64,000 nucleotides of DNA from Hyphomicrobiales bacterium (GTDB lineage Bacteria > Pseudomonadota > Alphaproteobacteria > Rhizobiales > Beijerinckiaceae): contig UBNE01000010.1 in NCBI GenBank assembly GCA_900466745.1, forward strand, positions 46,510-110,509. Reading direction: 5' to 3'. A program made the position numbers and the translations under genes. Below the pieces are notes generated by a model. It worked only from the letters and a program-made list of their open reading frames with translations. It was not told where the DNA came from and did not search any database. Positions within the stretch are counted from its first letter, which is position 1. Each line of letters begins with the position of its first letter. Shown piece by piece: positions 25,597-35,146 of this stretch.

Positions 25597-26871
25597 CTAG
25601 ATCGCGCTCTGGGCCGGGGCGCGCCCGCGCATCGGGGCGGAGAGCTCCTCAGCCAGGGCGCGGCAGATCGCCGGCAGGCCGTCGAGCAGGTCCGGCACGA
25701 AGGCCTGCGAGGGCGGCAGGCGCTTGGGCAGGGCGTGCAGCGCGGCGGCCATGACCAGCGGGTCGCGCTCGCCCTCGCCGTTTTGCGAGGGGTCGTAGAG
25801 CACGTCGATCAGCCCGAGCTCCTCGGCGCGGCCGGCCCGGATCGCCTGTTCGAGCCGCGGCCTGACGCGCGGCACGATCAGCGCCGGCTTGTCGAAGGAG
25901 AGGATCTCGCAAAAGGTGTTGTAGCCGCCCATGGCGACGACGCAGTGGGCGCGGTTCATCAGCAGTTCCAGGCGCGGCTCGAAGCCGAGCCCCTCCAGCT
26001 TCGGATTGCGCGCGATGCGCTCGGCGAACTCCTTGCGCTTCTCGCGCGACATGAAGGGACCGAAGACGATCAGCGCCGGCAGCGCGATGGTCGGGTCCGC
26101 CTCATAGGCCGAGATCACCCAGTCGATGACGCCGGCGCCGTCGCCGCCGCCGCCGGGCGTGACCAGGATGAAGGGCTGCTTGGTGATGCGCGGATAGCGG
26201 TTCGGCGGCATCGGGCTCGGCACGGCGCGCTTGAGATAGCCGAGATAGCGGGTCTTGGCCGAGAAGCGGTGCTGGTTCGGCAGGCCGAGGAGGGGATTGT
26301 AGACGCTCTCCAGCCCGTAGACGAAGATGTCGTCATAGATCGTGTCGAGGGCGTCGAGCGCGCCGCTGTGCCGCCATTCCTCGAGCAGCTTGGCGGGCTC
26401 GTCGAGCACGTCGCGCAGGCCGAGCACGATACGGGCCCCGCGCCGGCGCAGGATGTCGAGCGCCGGCTTCAGCTCGCCGCGCAGGCCGATCGGCTCCTTG
26501 TCGACGATCGCCACGTCGGGGTCGAAGGACAGCACCGTCCGCTCGATGATGTCGGTGCGCAGCCGGATCGTGCCGTCGAGGTCGAGATTGAGATGGTGCG
26601 GTCCGTAATGGCCGTCGCTCTGCTTCTCGATGCCGGGGATGCGGACATAGTCGACGCCGGCCCCGAACTGGAAGCTGGAGATCATCGAGGAGCCCGAGAC
26701 GATCAGGATCGAGATGTGCGGAAAGCTCGCGACCAGCGCGTTGGCGATGGCGCGGCAGCGCCGGATATGGCCGAGCCCGAAGGTGTCGTGGCTGTAGATC
26801 AGCACGCGCGGGGCATGCGGGCTGCGCGGGCTCCGCTCGGGGCCCGCCAGGTCGATGACGTTGGACGACAT
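25597..26871 (-). CDS. GT28/MurG-like glycosyltransferase
   Basis: A 424-residue protein beginning MSSNVIDLAG. The N-terminal Rossmann half has VLIYSHDTFGLGHIRRC, a GT-B acceptor-domain opening. The C-terminal half has VTPGGGGDGAGVIDWV and the nucleotide-sugar region HCVVAMGGYNTFCEIL...PALIVPRVRPRLEQ. It is likely cytoplasmic and transfers a sugar to a lipid or glycan acceptor of unknown identity. It is the last gene of the minus-strand run that includes a polysaccharide deacetylase and a GT4 enzyme. Confidence 0.8.
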   Translation of the reverse strand: MSSNVIDLAGPERSPRSPHAPRVLIYSHDTFGLGHIRRCRAIANALVASFPHISILIVSGSSMISSFQFGAGVDYVRIPGIEKQSDGHYGPHHLNLDLDGTIRLRTDIIERTVLSFDPDVAIVDKEPIGLRGELKPALDILRRRGARIVLGLRDVLDEPAKLLEEWRHSGALDALDTIYDDIFVYGLESVYNPLLGLPNQHRFSAKTRYLGYLKRAVPSPMPPNRYPRITKQPFILVTPGGGGDGAGVIDWVISAYEADPTIALPALIVFGPFMSREKRKEFAERIARNPKLEGLGFEPRLELLMNRAHCVVAMGGYNTFCEILSFDKPALIVPRVRPRLEQAIRAGRAEELGLIDVLYDPSQNGEGERDPLVMAAALHALPKRLPPSQAFVPDLLDGLPAICRALAEELSAPMRGRAPAQSAI

Positions 26872-27015
26872 GGGGCGCGGCCTCCGGGGCGGATCAGAAG
26901 ACTTCCTGGCGGGGCCGAGCACACCAGACGACCATGCCGGAGCATGGCTGTACCCGTCTATAACGCGGCGCCGGAGCCGTTCCAAGCCTGCCCGGCCGGC
27001 GCCCCGGGCGGTTTT

Positions 27016-27789
27016 TCACGGCGGGTTCTCCGGCCGCAGGAGATCGCGCGGATCGGTGAGCGCGACGGCCGGATGCGCGGCCGCGCGGGCCAGAAGCCCG
27101 TCGAGGAAAGCCCAGGCGACGGCGTCGTGGTCGCGGTGATGCAGGAGCAGTCCGAGCGTGTCGGGGCCTCGCGGCCGCGTGCGCCATCGCGCCAGCAGCC
27201 CGGCGATCTCGGCGATCAATTCACCGTGAGAGCGGCCGACGCGCCCGCCATGCCAGTCCATGACGTCGATATGGGTGTTCAGGAGGTGCGGTCCGCCGGC
27301 CGGGCCGTGGCGGTGGTCGCGGAAGCAGGACAGCCCGGCGAAGCCGAGCGCCGGCAGGCGGGCGGCGTGGCCGGGGTCGATGCGGTTCCAGGGCGGCACG
27401 AAGACCGGCAGGACGCTCTCGCCGAGCAGGTCACGCAGGCGCAGCCATGCCCCGGCGATCCCGGCGTCGACCTCCTGCGGCGCGCGGTCCGGGCCGAATT
27501 CGGACTTCTTCGCGCCCGCCGGCGCGTGGTTGCGGTGGCGGCAGCCATGCTGGCAGGGCAGGAGCACGGGCTTGCCGCGCAGGGCGCCGGCCAGGGCGGG
27601 TTCCGCCAGCAGGGGGATGACGGCGAGCAGGACGGGCGCGCCGAAGCGCTCGGCGCAGGCGGCGAGCCGGTCGAGCGCGGCGCTCGGGGCGACGGCGTCG
27701 TCATCGCGCAGCCAGAGCCGCAGCCTCCGGCCCGCCTCCTGCCAGAGGTCGAGTTCCCGGAGGAGCGGGGACCAGAGGGCGGCGCTCAC
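27016..27789 (-). CDS. Polysaccharide deacetylase-like protein
   Basis: A 257-residue protein starting at a GTG that overlaps the upstream GT4 stop (GTGA). Features of the NodB/DUF2334-type deacetylase barrel are LRDDDAVAPS with metal-binding acidic residues, a His-rich HGCRHRNHAP stretch, and LPVFVPPWNRI. It probably trims acetyl groups from an extracellular or lipid-linked glycan made by the neighbouring transferases. No signal peptide is seen, so it may act in the cytoplasm. Confidence 0.75.
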   Translation of the reverse strand: MSAALWSPLLRELDLWQEAGRRLRLWLRDDDAVAPSAALDRLAACAERFGAPVLLAVIPLLAEPALAGALRGKPVLLPCQHGCRHRNHAPAGAKKSEFGPDRAPQEVDAGIAGAWLRLRDLLGESVLPVFVPPWNRIDPGHAARLPALGFAGLSCFRDHRHGPAGGPHLLNTHIDVMDWHGGRVGRSHGELIAEIAGLLARWRTRPRGPDTLGLLLHHRDHDAVAWAFLDGLLARAAAHPAVALTDPRDLLRPENPP

Positions 27790-28940
27790 GAGGCCCGGCC
27801 TCCGGCCGCGGTCCTGCGCCTGGCGGCATGGTTGCGGCAGGCGATGGCGAGGCCTTCGGCCAGCCTGTCCGCCGCGCGCCCCAGGGTGCGCTCGGTCAGG
27901 ACGAAGCGGCGCGCCGCCTCGCCCATCGTCCGGCGGCGCTTTCCGTCGCGCAGCAGGGCCGCGAGGTTCGCGGCGAAGGCCGCCTCGTCGCCCTCGGGCG
28001 CCAGCAGCGCCGTCTCGCCGGGCCGGACGGTCGCCGGGACGCCGCCGCTGTCGAAGGCGACGACCGGCAGCCCCGTCGCCTGCGCCTCGAGATAGACCAG
28101 CCCATAGGCCTCGCGCAGGCCCGGCCAGACGAAGAGGTCGTGGGCGGCGAGTTCGTCCAGGGCGCACTCGCGCGCGACCAGGCCGCGCCAGGCGATGCGC
28201 TCGGGCGCGAAACCGGCGAAGGCCTGCTCGACCTCGCCGCGGCTGCGGCCGTCGCCGACGACGCTGAGGCGCCAGTCCTCATCGCCGATGCGCGCGAGGA
28301 TGCGGGCGAGCGCGCGATAGCTGTTCAGCTTGGTGCCCTCGCGCATCATCGCGATGGTGACGAGGCGCGGCGGTCCGTCATGGCCGCCATCATGGCCGCC
28401 ATGCCGGGGCGGCGGCGCATCGAAGGCGATGAAGGGCGGCAGCGGCAGCAGGGCGGTCCCGTCCCGGCGCCAGGGTTCGAGGCCTTCCCGGTCGCGCCCG
28501 GTGAAATGGAAATGCGCGGCGGCGGCGTCGAGCCCGTGCCGGACGATCGCGGTATGGCGCGCCCATTCGCCCTCGGCGCGCCGCGCGGCGTCGCTGGCCT
28601 CGGCGGTGACATAGGGAATGCCGAGCGCGGCCGCGATCTCCGGGCCGAGCAGGTCCGGGGCGCGGTAGTAGTTGTGATAGGTGAACCAGAGCTCGGGCGC
28701 CGCCGCGGCGCCGCTCCGCCAGCCGGCGAGGAGGACGTCGCGCAGGCGGGCCGCCTCGGCTTCGAGGCGGGCGAGGGCGGCGGGCTCGGAGTCCGCCAGA
28801 TAGCCGCGCCCGGCCTGCACCGGCGCGACGGCGTGGCCGAGCGTTTCCAGCGCCGCGACGAGCTGGCGCGCCATGCGGCGGTCGCCGGAGACGCCGGCGT
28901 CGTCGAACAGGTTGAGCGGGGTGTGGAATGCGATGCGCAA
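27786..28940 (-). CDS. GT4-family glycosyltransferase
   Basis: A 384-residue GT-B enzyme. The N-terminus MRIAFHTPLNLFDDAGVSGDRRMARQ is the donor-independent half. The C-terminal glycosyltransferase group 1 domain contains RLSVVGDG, the E-x7-E-like REAYGLVYLEAQATGLPVV and GGVPATVRPGETALL. The acceptor and donor are unknown. A local His/Gly-rich run (RHGGHDGGHDG) interrupts the mid region. It sits 27 bases after the last ABC permease gene, so it may share the importer transcript. Confidence 0.85.
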   Translation of the reverse strand: MRIAFHTPLNLFDDAGVSGDRRMARQLVAALETLGHAVAPVQAGRGYLADSEPAALARLEAEAARLRDVLLAGWRSGAAAAPELWFTYHNYYRAPDLLGPEIAAALGIPYVTAEASDAARRAEGEWARHTAIVRHGLDAAAAHFHFTGRDREGLEPWRRDGTALLPLPPFIAFDAPPPRHGGHDGGHDGPPRLVTIAMMREGTKLNSYRALARILARIGDEDWRLSVVGDGRSRGEVEQAFAGFAPERIAWRGLVARECALDELAAHDLFVWPGLREAYGLVYLEAQATGLPVVAFDSGGVPATVRPGETALLAPEGDEAAFAANLAALLRDGKRRRTMGEAARRFVLTERTLGRAADRLAEGLAIACRNHAARRRTAAGGRAS

Positions 28941-28967
28941 GGCGGTTCCGCGGGCGGGCCGGGGCTC

Positions 28968-30170
28968 TCAGCGATAGGGGTCGGCCGCGTCGCGCAGGCC
29001 GTCGCCGAGGAAGTTGAAGGCGAGGATGATGACGATCACCGGCACGACCGGATAGAGCAGCCAGGGATAGAGCGCCACCACATTGATGTTCTGCGCCTCG
29101 TTCAGCATCACGCCCCAGCTCGTGATCGGCGGCCTGAGGCCGAGGCCGAGGAAGGAGAGCGCCGTCTCGCCGAGGATGGTGCGCGGGATGGTGATCGTCG
29201 CCGAGGCGATGAGATGGCTCATGAAGCCGGGCACCAGATGCAGCGCGATGATGCGCCGGGGCTTCGCGCCCATGAGCTGGGCCGCGACGACGTAGTCCTC
29301 CTCGCGCAGCGACAGCAGCTTCGAGCGCACCGAGCGGGCGAGCCCGGTCCAGTCCATCAGGCCGAGGATGACGGTGATGCCGAAATAGACCAGCAGCGGG
29401 CTCCAGGAGGGAGGCATGATCGAGGCCAGCGCCAGCCAGAGCGGGATATGCGGCAGCGACTGCACGATCTCGATGACGCGCTGGACGACGAGGTCGACCC
29501 GGCCGCCATAGTAGCCGGCGATGCCGCCGATGATGACGCCGAGCACGAAGGAGATGCTGACGCCGATCAGGCCGATCGAGAGCGAGATGCGCCCGCCATA
29601 GAGGATGCGCGAGAGCATGTCGCGGCCGAGCCGGTCCGAGCCGAGGAAGAAGAAGGTGCCGCCGTCAGGCGGGCAGACGAGATGCAAATTGCCGGGGACC
29701 AGGCCCCAGAAGTCGTAGCGGTCGCCGCGGCAGAAGAAGCGCAGCTTCTGCGGCTGCGTGCGGTCCTCGGCATATTCGCGCTTCAGGTTCTCCATGTTGA
29801 GATGGAGCTTGTAGGGGTAGACGAAGGGGCCGACGAACGCGCCCTCGTGGAACAGCCGGACCTGCTGGCCGGGCGCGCGGATGAAGTCGGTGTTGCGCGT
29901 GCTGTAGTGATAGGGCGCGAGGAATTCGGCGAAGGCCGCCATCGCATAGATCACGAAGATGACGACGGCGGAGATCACCGCGAGCTTGTGCTTGCGGAAC
30001 TTCCACCACATCAACTGCCATTGCGAGGCGAGGTAGACCCGCTCCTGCTCCGGCGTCATCGCCTCGGTGGCATAGGGCTCGAACGGGGCGGTCGAGGCCG
30101 CGTGCGGCAGGGGTGCGCCGTCCGGCGGCAGGCCCGCGAGCGGGTTCTGCTGGAGCGTGTTCGCGGTCAC
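28968..30170 (-). CDS. ABC importer permease, DppC/OppC type
   Basis: A 400-residue inner-membrane permease. A long N-terminal cytoplasmic tail (about residues 1-55), a first helix and a large periplasmic domain (about 85-170) precede the BPD transmembrane domain. Its EAA loop reads AAQLMGAKPRRIIALHLVPG. The large insert after helix 1 is typical of the YejE/microcin-C-like branch of peptide-type importers. It overlaps the DppB-type permease by four bases. Confidence 0.9.
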   Translation of the reverse strand: MTANTLQQNPLAGLPPDGAPLPHAASTAPFEPYATEAMTPEQERVYLASQWQLMWWKFRKHKLAVISAVVIFVIYAMAAFAEFLAPYHYSTRNTDFIRAPGQQVRLFHEGAFVGPFVYPYKLHLNMENLKREYAEDRTQPQKLRFFCRGDRYDFWGLVPGNLHLVCPPDGGTFFFLGSDRLGRDMLSRILYGGRISLSIGLIGVSISFVLGVIIGGIAGYYGGRVDLVVQRVIEIVQSLPHIPLWLALASIMPPSWSPLLVYFGITVILGLMDWTGLARSVRSKLLSLREEDYVVAAQLMGAKPRRIIALHLVPGFMSHLIASATITIPRTILGETALSFLGLGLRPPITSWGVMLNEAQNINVVALYPWLLYPVVPVIVIILAFNFLGDGLRDAADPYR

Positions 30171-31168
30171 TTCGTTGCAGCCCCCTGCAAGCGAATGCGC
30201 GGATCGAGGATGGCCAGCGCGATGTCCGAGATCAGCACGCCGATCACGGTGAGGAAGGAGAGGAACATCAGGAAGGAGCCGGCGAGATACATGTCCTGGC
30301 TCTGCAGGGCGCGGATCAGCAGCGGGCCGGTGGTCTGCAGCGAGAGCACGATCGCCACGACCTCGGCACCCGAGACGATCGAGGGCAGGATGTCGCCGAT
30401 ATCCGAGATGAAGAAGTTGAGCGACATGCGAAGCGGGTATTTGCGCAGCGCCTTGCCCGGCGGCAGGCCCTTGGCGCGGGCGGTGACGTAGTACTGCTTC
30501 TGCAATTCGTCGAGCAGGTTGGCGCGCAGCGCCCGGATCATGCCCGCGGTGCCGCCGGCGCCGATGATGATGACCGGGATCCAGAGATGCTCCAGCACCG
30601 AGCGCAGCTTGGCCCAGCTCATCGGCTGGTTGAGGTAGCGCGGGTCGACGAGGCCGCCGATCGAGATGCCGAACCAGATATTGGCGAAATACATGAAGAC
30701 CAGCGCCAGCAGGAAATGCGGCACGGCGAGCCCGATCAGCCCGATGAAGGTCAGCCCGTAGTCGCCCCAGCTATACTGGTGGGTGGCGGAGTAGATCCCG
30801 ATCGGGAAGGCGACGATCCAGGTGAAGATGATCGTGGCGAAGGAGACGATCATCGTCAGCAGCAGACGGTCGCCGACGATGTCGCGCACCGGGCGCTGAT
30901 ATTCGAAGGAATAGCCCATATCGCCCTGGACGAGCCCGGCGACCCACCAGAAATAGCGCTCCAGCGGCGGCTTGTCGAAGCCGTATTCCTTCTTCAGGAA
31001 CTCGATGCGGCTCATATCGGCCTTTTCGCCCTGGGCCTGCATCTCCGCCGCCATCGTCTCGAAATAGTCGCCTTCCGGCAGGTTGATGACGGTGAAGATC
31101 AGCGCGCTGGTGACCAGCAGCGTCGGAATCATGATCAGGATGCGCTTGAGGATATAGCGAAGCAGCAC
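30167..31168 (-). CDS. ABC importer permease, DppB/OppB type
   Basis: A 333-residue permease opening with MLLRYILKRILIMIPTLLVTS, the conserved DppB N-terminal helix. About six membrane helices follow, with an EAA loop near VTARAKGLPPGKALRKYPLR. It forms the heterodimeric channel with the following DppC-type protein. It starts three bases after the substrate-binding protein stop. Confidence 0.92.
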   Translation of the reverse strand: MLLRYILKRILIMIPTLLVTSALIFTVINLPEGDYFETMAAEMQAQGEKADMSRIEFLKKEYGFDKPPLERYFWWVAGLVQGDMGYSFEYQRPVRDIVGDRLLLTMIVSFATIIFTWIVAFPIGIYSATHQYSWGDYGLTFIGLIGLAVPHFLLALVFMYFANIWFGISIGGLVDPRYLNQPMSWAKLRSVLEHLWIPVIIIGAGGTAGMIRALRANLLDELQKQYYVTARAKGLPPGKALRKYPLRMSLNFFISDIGDILPSIVSGAEVVAIVLSLQTTGPLLIRALQSQDMYLAGSFLMFLSFLTVIGVLISDIALAILDPRIRLQGAATK

Positions 31169-31171
31169 CTT

Positions 31172-33169
31172 TCAGCCCTCGCCCTCGGTCTTCGCCTCGT
31201 CGAACCAGAAGGCGTCCGGCAGGTAGCGGCCCAGGAAGGCGCCCGGCTCGAAGCTGTAGAGCCCGTGATCGGGGACGTTCTCGAGGTTCTTGGAGACCAC
31301 GATCGGCTGCAGCGTGCCGTTGATGACGCCGATGGTGAAGAGCTGCTCGGCGTTGATCCGCAGCATCTCCCGCCAGATCGCGCGGCGCTGCGCGGTGGTG
31401 ACGCTCATGCGCCACTCGCCGTAGAGGCGGACGAGCTCGTTGGCCTCGGCCAGGGCGGGGCGCTCGCCCTCGCGGCCGTTGCTCTCGAAGAACTGGCCCC
31501 AGCGCGGCCACTGGAACTGGGAGGAGGTGGTGGGGGCGAGCGCGTCCGGCTCCATCTCCGGCGTCACCAGCGCGTTGTCCATGCCGGCCCAGGCGCACAT
31601 GATCGTCTGCCCGGCCAGGATGCGCCGGCGGAAGACGTCGCGCTGGGTCGAGCGCGGATAGATCTTGATGCCGACATCGAGGAAGTCCTGCTTCAGCAGG
31701 TCGAGGATGTCGGTCTCCTCGGTGTTCTCGCCGGCGGTCTCGATGGTGAATTCCAGCCGCCTTCCGTCGGAGAGCAGGCGCACGCCGTCCCGGTCGCGCC
31801 TGGTCAGGCCGATCTCGTCGAGCAGCCGGTTGGCCAGCGCCGGATCGTGCTGAATCCAGAGCGCGGCCAGGGCCGGGTCGTAGAGCGGGCTCTCGGGCAA
31901 GGCGGTGTTGCCGCTCTCCTTGGCGAGGCCGAAGAAGATCACCTTGTTGACGTCGGCCCGGTTGATCGCGACCGAGATGGCGCGGCGATAGCGGAGGTCG
32001 CGGTTGAGGTCGCGCCAGACCGGGTCGATGGCGTTGAGATTGGGCAGCAGGGCGAAATAGGCGCCCTCCGCCCGCTTCCACAGCTTGACCTCGAAATTCA
32101 TCCGCTTCGAGGCCTCCTTGAGGAAGGTGTAGTTGTCGAAGCGGATATAGCGGGCCTGCAGGTCGGCCTCACCGGCGGCGGTCTTGGCCGGGATCAGGGC
32201 GCTGGTGCCGATCGTCATCGTCGCCTGGTCGGCATAGGGCAGTTGCCGGCCGTTCTCGTCGATGCGGTGGAAATAGGGGTTGCGCTCGAAGACGAACTGC
32301 TCCGCCGGCAGGGGGGTGGTGTTGCGCCAGGGCTCGAGGGTCGGCAGCTTCGGGTTCTCGGGGCGGTACATGCGGGAGTTGCGCTCGTGCAGGGCGCCCC
32401 AGTCGCGGACCCGGTTCTCCTTGACCTTCGCGGCCAGCTCGTGCCGGAGCGCGTGACGCTCGTGGAACTGCCGCAGATAATGCGAGGGCATGAAGATATA
32501 GGTCGGCTGCGCCGCTGCCAGCGCGGGCAGGAAGACGGGGTTCGGCGTCTGCCAGCTATAGCGGATCTCGGTCTCGCTCAGCACCTCGAAGGCCGGCGGC
32601 TCCCCGGCCGAGAGCAAGGCCTGCGGCGGGCCGCCGGGCGAGAGGCGCTTGTTGTTGGCGACATCCTCCCACCAATAGCGGAAATCCTCGCTGGTCAGCG
32701 GCGAGCCGTCCGACCAGCAATGGCCGGGCCGCAGGCGCAGCGTGAAGATGCGTCCCTCCTCGACGTCGAAGCCGGCCAGCACGTCGGGGACGAGCTCGAG
32801 CGCGTCGTCATAGACGACGAGGCGGGTATAGCCGTAGAGCGTCATCATGCGCAGGTCGCGCTGGTCGCCCATCAGCAGCCGGAGATTGCCGCCATGGCGG
32901 CCGGGCCTGCGTCCCAGGCCCGCCATGTCCATCACGCGCGGCAGGTCCGGCAGCCGGTCGCCGACCGGGGGCAGGGCGCCCGCCGCCACGCGGTCGGCGA
33001 AGAAGGGGCTGTCGATCGCGGCGGGAGGCTGCGCGGCGGCGGGAGGCTCCTGCGGCGCCGGCCGGGGCGCGGCCTGCGGGCGGCGCGGCAGGCCGAGGCC
33101 GGCGGCGGCCGCGACCGAGCCGAGCAGCAGCGCCGAGCGGCGTGTCGGGCGGGAATGGCGCTGGGTCAT
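31172..33169 (-). CDS. ABC importer substrate-binding protein (SBP family 5)
   Basis: A 665-residue extracytoplasmic solute-binding protein of the peptide/oligosaccharide family. The N-terminus carries a twin-arginine-like signal (TRRSALLLGSVAAAAG) followed by a long Ala/Pro-rich linker. Family features include GHCWSDGSPLTSEDFRYWWED and an LRYRRAISVAINRADVNK block. Family 5 proteins bind oligopeptides but also oligosaccharides (for example alpha-galactosides in rhizobia), so the ligand is open. It overlaps the ATPase gene by four bases. Confidence 0.9.
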   Translation of the reverse strand: MTQRHSRPTRRSALLLGSVAAAAGLGLPRRPQAAPRPAPQEPPAAAQPPAAIDSPFFADRVAAGALPPVGDRLPDLPRVMDMAGLGRRPGRHGGNLRLLMGDQRDLRMMTLYGYTRLVVYDDALELVPDVLAGFDVEEGRIFTLRLRPGHCWSDGSPLTSEDFRYWWEDVANNKRLSPGGPPQALLSAGEPPAFEVLSETEIRYSWQTPNPVFLPALAAAQPTYIFMPSHYLRQFHERHALRHELAAKVKENRVRDWGALHERNSRMYRPENPKLPTLEPWRNTTPLPAEQFVFERNPYFHRIDENGRQLPYADQATMTIGTSALIPAKTAAGEADLQARYIRFDNYTFLKEASKRMNFEVKLWKRAEGAYFALLPNLNAIDPVWRDLNRDLRYRRAISVAINRADVNKVIFFGLAKESGNTALPESPLYDPALAALWIQHDPALANRLLDEIGLTRRDRDGVRLLSDGRRLEFTIETAGENTEETDILDLLKQDFLDVGIKIYPRSTQRDVFRRRILAGQTIMCAWAGMDNALVTPEMEPDALAPTTSSQFQWPRWGQFFESNGREGERPALAEANELVRLYGEWRMSVTTAQRRAIWREMLRINAEQLFTIGVINGTLQPIVVSKNLENVPDHGLYSFEPGAFLGRYLPDAFWFDEAKTEGEG

Positions 33170-35046
33170 GGCGCCAGCTCCTTCATGTCGGCATTGGGGC
33201 GCGCCAGCACATAATGCCCCTCTCCGAGGGAGAGGTGAGTCAATTCGCCGTCATCGGGCCCGGTCCTGAAGGCGCTGTTCCAGCCGCTGTCGTCGGAGGC
33301 GCCGCCGGGCGCGGCGAGCTTGAAGTCGAGCTTGCGGTCGAGATCGGCGAAGGGCACCGAGCGCAGCAGCGCCTTGGTGTAGGGATGGACCGGCCGGTTG
33401 AACAGCGCGTGGCGCGGCGCGAGCTCGACGATGCGGCCATTGGCCATCACCGCGATGCGGTCGGCCATGTAGTTCACCACGGCGAGATTGTGCGAGATGA
33501 ACAGGAAGGTCAGGCCGCGCTCGGCCTGGAGGTCCTTGAGCAGGTTGAGGATCTGCGCCTGCACCGAGACGTCGAGCGCCGAGACCGGCTCGTCGCAGAT
33601 GATCAGCTCGGGATCGAGCGCGAGCGCCCGGGCGATGCCGATGCGCTGGCGCTGCCCGCCGGAGAAGGAATGCGGGTAGCGGTTGAGGAAGCGGCTATCG
33701 AGGCCGACATCCTGCATCAGCGCCCTGACCCGCTCCGCCTGCTCCGGCGCCTCGCCGCGCGCGTGGATGACCAGCGGCTCGCGCAGGATGCTCTTCACCG
33801 TCATGCGCGGCGAGAGCGAGGAGACCGGGTCCTGGAAGATCATCTGGACGCGCGGGCGGAAGGCGCGCAGCGCCTCGCCTTCGAGGCCGAGCACGTCGAT
33901 CCGTTCGCGGCCGTCGTCGAAGATCACCGAGCCGGAATCGGCGGTGACGGCGCGCATGATGATCTTGCTGACCGTGGTCTTGCCGCAGCCGCTCTCCCCG
34001 ACGAGGCCCAGGCATTCGCCGCGCCGGATGTCGAAGGAGACGTCGTTGACCGCCTTGACGGTGGAGAGGCTGCCCTTGCCGAAGAAGCCGCGCGAACCGG
34101 TAGAATAGGTCTTGTGCAGGTGGCGCACGCCGAGCAGAGGCGCGGCCTCCGCAGCCGGCGCCGAAAGCGGCCTGGCGGCGGCGGGCGGGCGCGGCCGCGC
34201 CTCGCGCAGGGCGACGAGGCGCTCGCCCTCCTGCATGTCGAAATGCGGCGAGGCCTTCAGCAGCGCCTTGAGATAGGGATGGCGCGGGCGCCGGAAGATG
34301 TCCTCGACCGGGCCGCGCTCCATGATCTCGCCGTGGAAGATCACCACGACCTCGTCGGCCATGTTGGCGACGACGCCGAGATCGTGGGTGATGAGCAGGA
34401 TCGCCATGCCCATCTCGGCCTGGAGGTCGCGCATCAGGTCGAGCACCTGGGCCTGGATGGTGACGTCGAGCGCCGTCGTCGGCTCGTCGGCGATGAGCAG
34501 GGCCGGCTGGCAGATCAGCGCCATCGCCAGCATGGCGCGCTGGCGCAGCCCTCCCGACAATTCGAACGGGTAGAGCCCGAAGGCGCGTTTCGGCTGCTTG
34601 AAGCCGACGCGCTGCAGCATGGCCTCGATCAGCTCGCGCGCCTGCGCCTTCGGCATCGGCCGGTGCAGGAGCAGCGCCTCCTCGATCTGGTTGCCGATGG
34701 TGTGGACCGGCGAGAGCGACGACATCGGCTCCTGGAAGATCATGCCGATGCGCCCGCCGCGCAGCGCCCGGATGCCGGGGCCTTCGCGGGGCAGGGCGGC
34801 GATGTCGGTCACGCTGTCGGGCGCGAGCGGGTCGCGGAACAGGATCTCGCCGCCGGTGATCGAGCCGGCGCGCGGCAGCAGGCCCATGATCGCCTGCGAG
34901 ATCACGGATTTGCCCGAGCCGGATTCCCCGACGAGCGCGACGGTCTTGCCGGCCGGCACGCGCAGGCTCACCCCCTTCACGACGTCGCGGGCGAGCCCGT
35001 GGACGGTGAAGCCGATGCGCAGATCGCTGACGCGGAGAATATCCAT
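33166..35046 (-). CDS. ABC importer ATPase, fused DppD-DppF
   Basis: A 626-residue protein with two ATP-binding cassettes. Cassette 1 shows Walker A GESGSGKS, signature LSGGLRQR and Walker [13 protein letters not shown]. Cassette 2 shows Walker A GESGCGKT, signature FSGGQRQR and Walker [13 protein letters not shown]. Both carry the C-terminal oligopeptide-transporter extension (RHPYLKALL and VHPYTKALL). All catalytic motifs look intact. It is the first gene of the importer operon. Confidence 0.95.
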   Translation of the reverse strand: MDILRVSDLRIGFTVHGLARDVVKGVSLRVPAGKTVALVGESGSGKSVISQAIMGLLPRAGSITGGEILFRDPLAPDSVTDIAALPREGPGIRALRGGRIGMIFQEPMSSLSPVHTIGNQIEEALLLHRPMPKAQARELIEAMLQRVGFKQPKRAFGLYPFELSGGLRQRAMLAMALICQPALLIADEPTTALDVTIQAQVLDLMRDLQAEMGMAILLITHDLGVVANMADEVVVIFHGEIMERGPVEDIFRRPRHPYLKALLKASPHFDMQEGERLVALREARPRPPAAARPLSAPAAEAAPLLGVRHLHKTYSTGSRGFFGKGSLSTVKAVNDVSFDIRRGECLGLVGESGCGKTTVSKIIMRAVTADSGSVIFDDGRERIDVLGLEGEALRAFRPRVQMIFQDPVSSLSPRMTVKSILREPLVIHARGEAPEQAERVRALMQDVGLDSRFLNRYPHSFSGGQRQRIGIARALALDPELIICDEPVSALDVSVQAQILNLLKDLQAERGLTFLFISHNLAVVNYMADRIAVMANGRIVELAPRHALFNRPVHPYTKALLRSVPFADLDRKLDFKLAAPGGASDDSGWNSAFRTGPDDGELTHLSLGEGHYVLARPNADMKELAP

Positions 35047-35071
35047 GAACCGAGCTTGATGCGTCCCCTTG

Positions 35072-35091
35072 GGGGAGGCTCCGTCCTCCCC
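35072..35091. other. GC-rich hairpin between lyase and importer operon
   Basis: Perfect seven-base inverted repeat GGGGAGG / CCTCCCC with a six-base loop in the 100-base gap between the polysaccharide-lyase stop and the importer ATPase start. There is no T-run, so it is at best a weak terminator or part of the importer leader. Confidence 0.35.
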
Positions 35092-35146
35092 TCACGTCAC
35101 TAGACGTCGAAAGTCGCGTCTTGCCAATGGCTTTCGACAGGCCGGC

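Noticed and set aside
25498..30491. Two plus-strand open frames of about 865 and 887 codons
   Set aside because: Antisense to the glycosyltransferase, deacetylase and permease genes, which carry family motifs and coupled starts on the minus strand.
30113..33214. 1,033-codon open frame on the plus strand
   Set aside because: High-G+C antisense shadow of the ABC permease and binding-protein genes, with low-complexity Asp/Glu/Ala/Arg/Gly composition.
33215..33238. CCCCTCTCCGAGGGAGAGG hairpin as a terminator
   Set aside because: It lies inside the C-terminal codons of the importer ATPase and has no T-run. It may be a repeat remnant but not a supported terminator.
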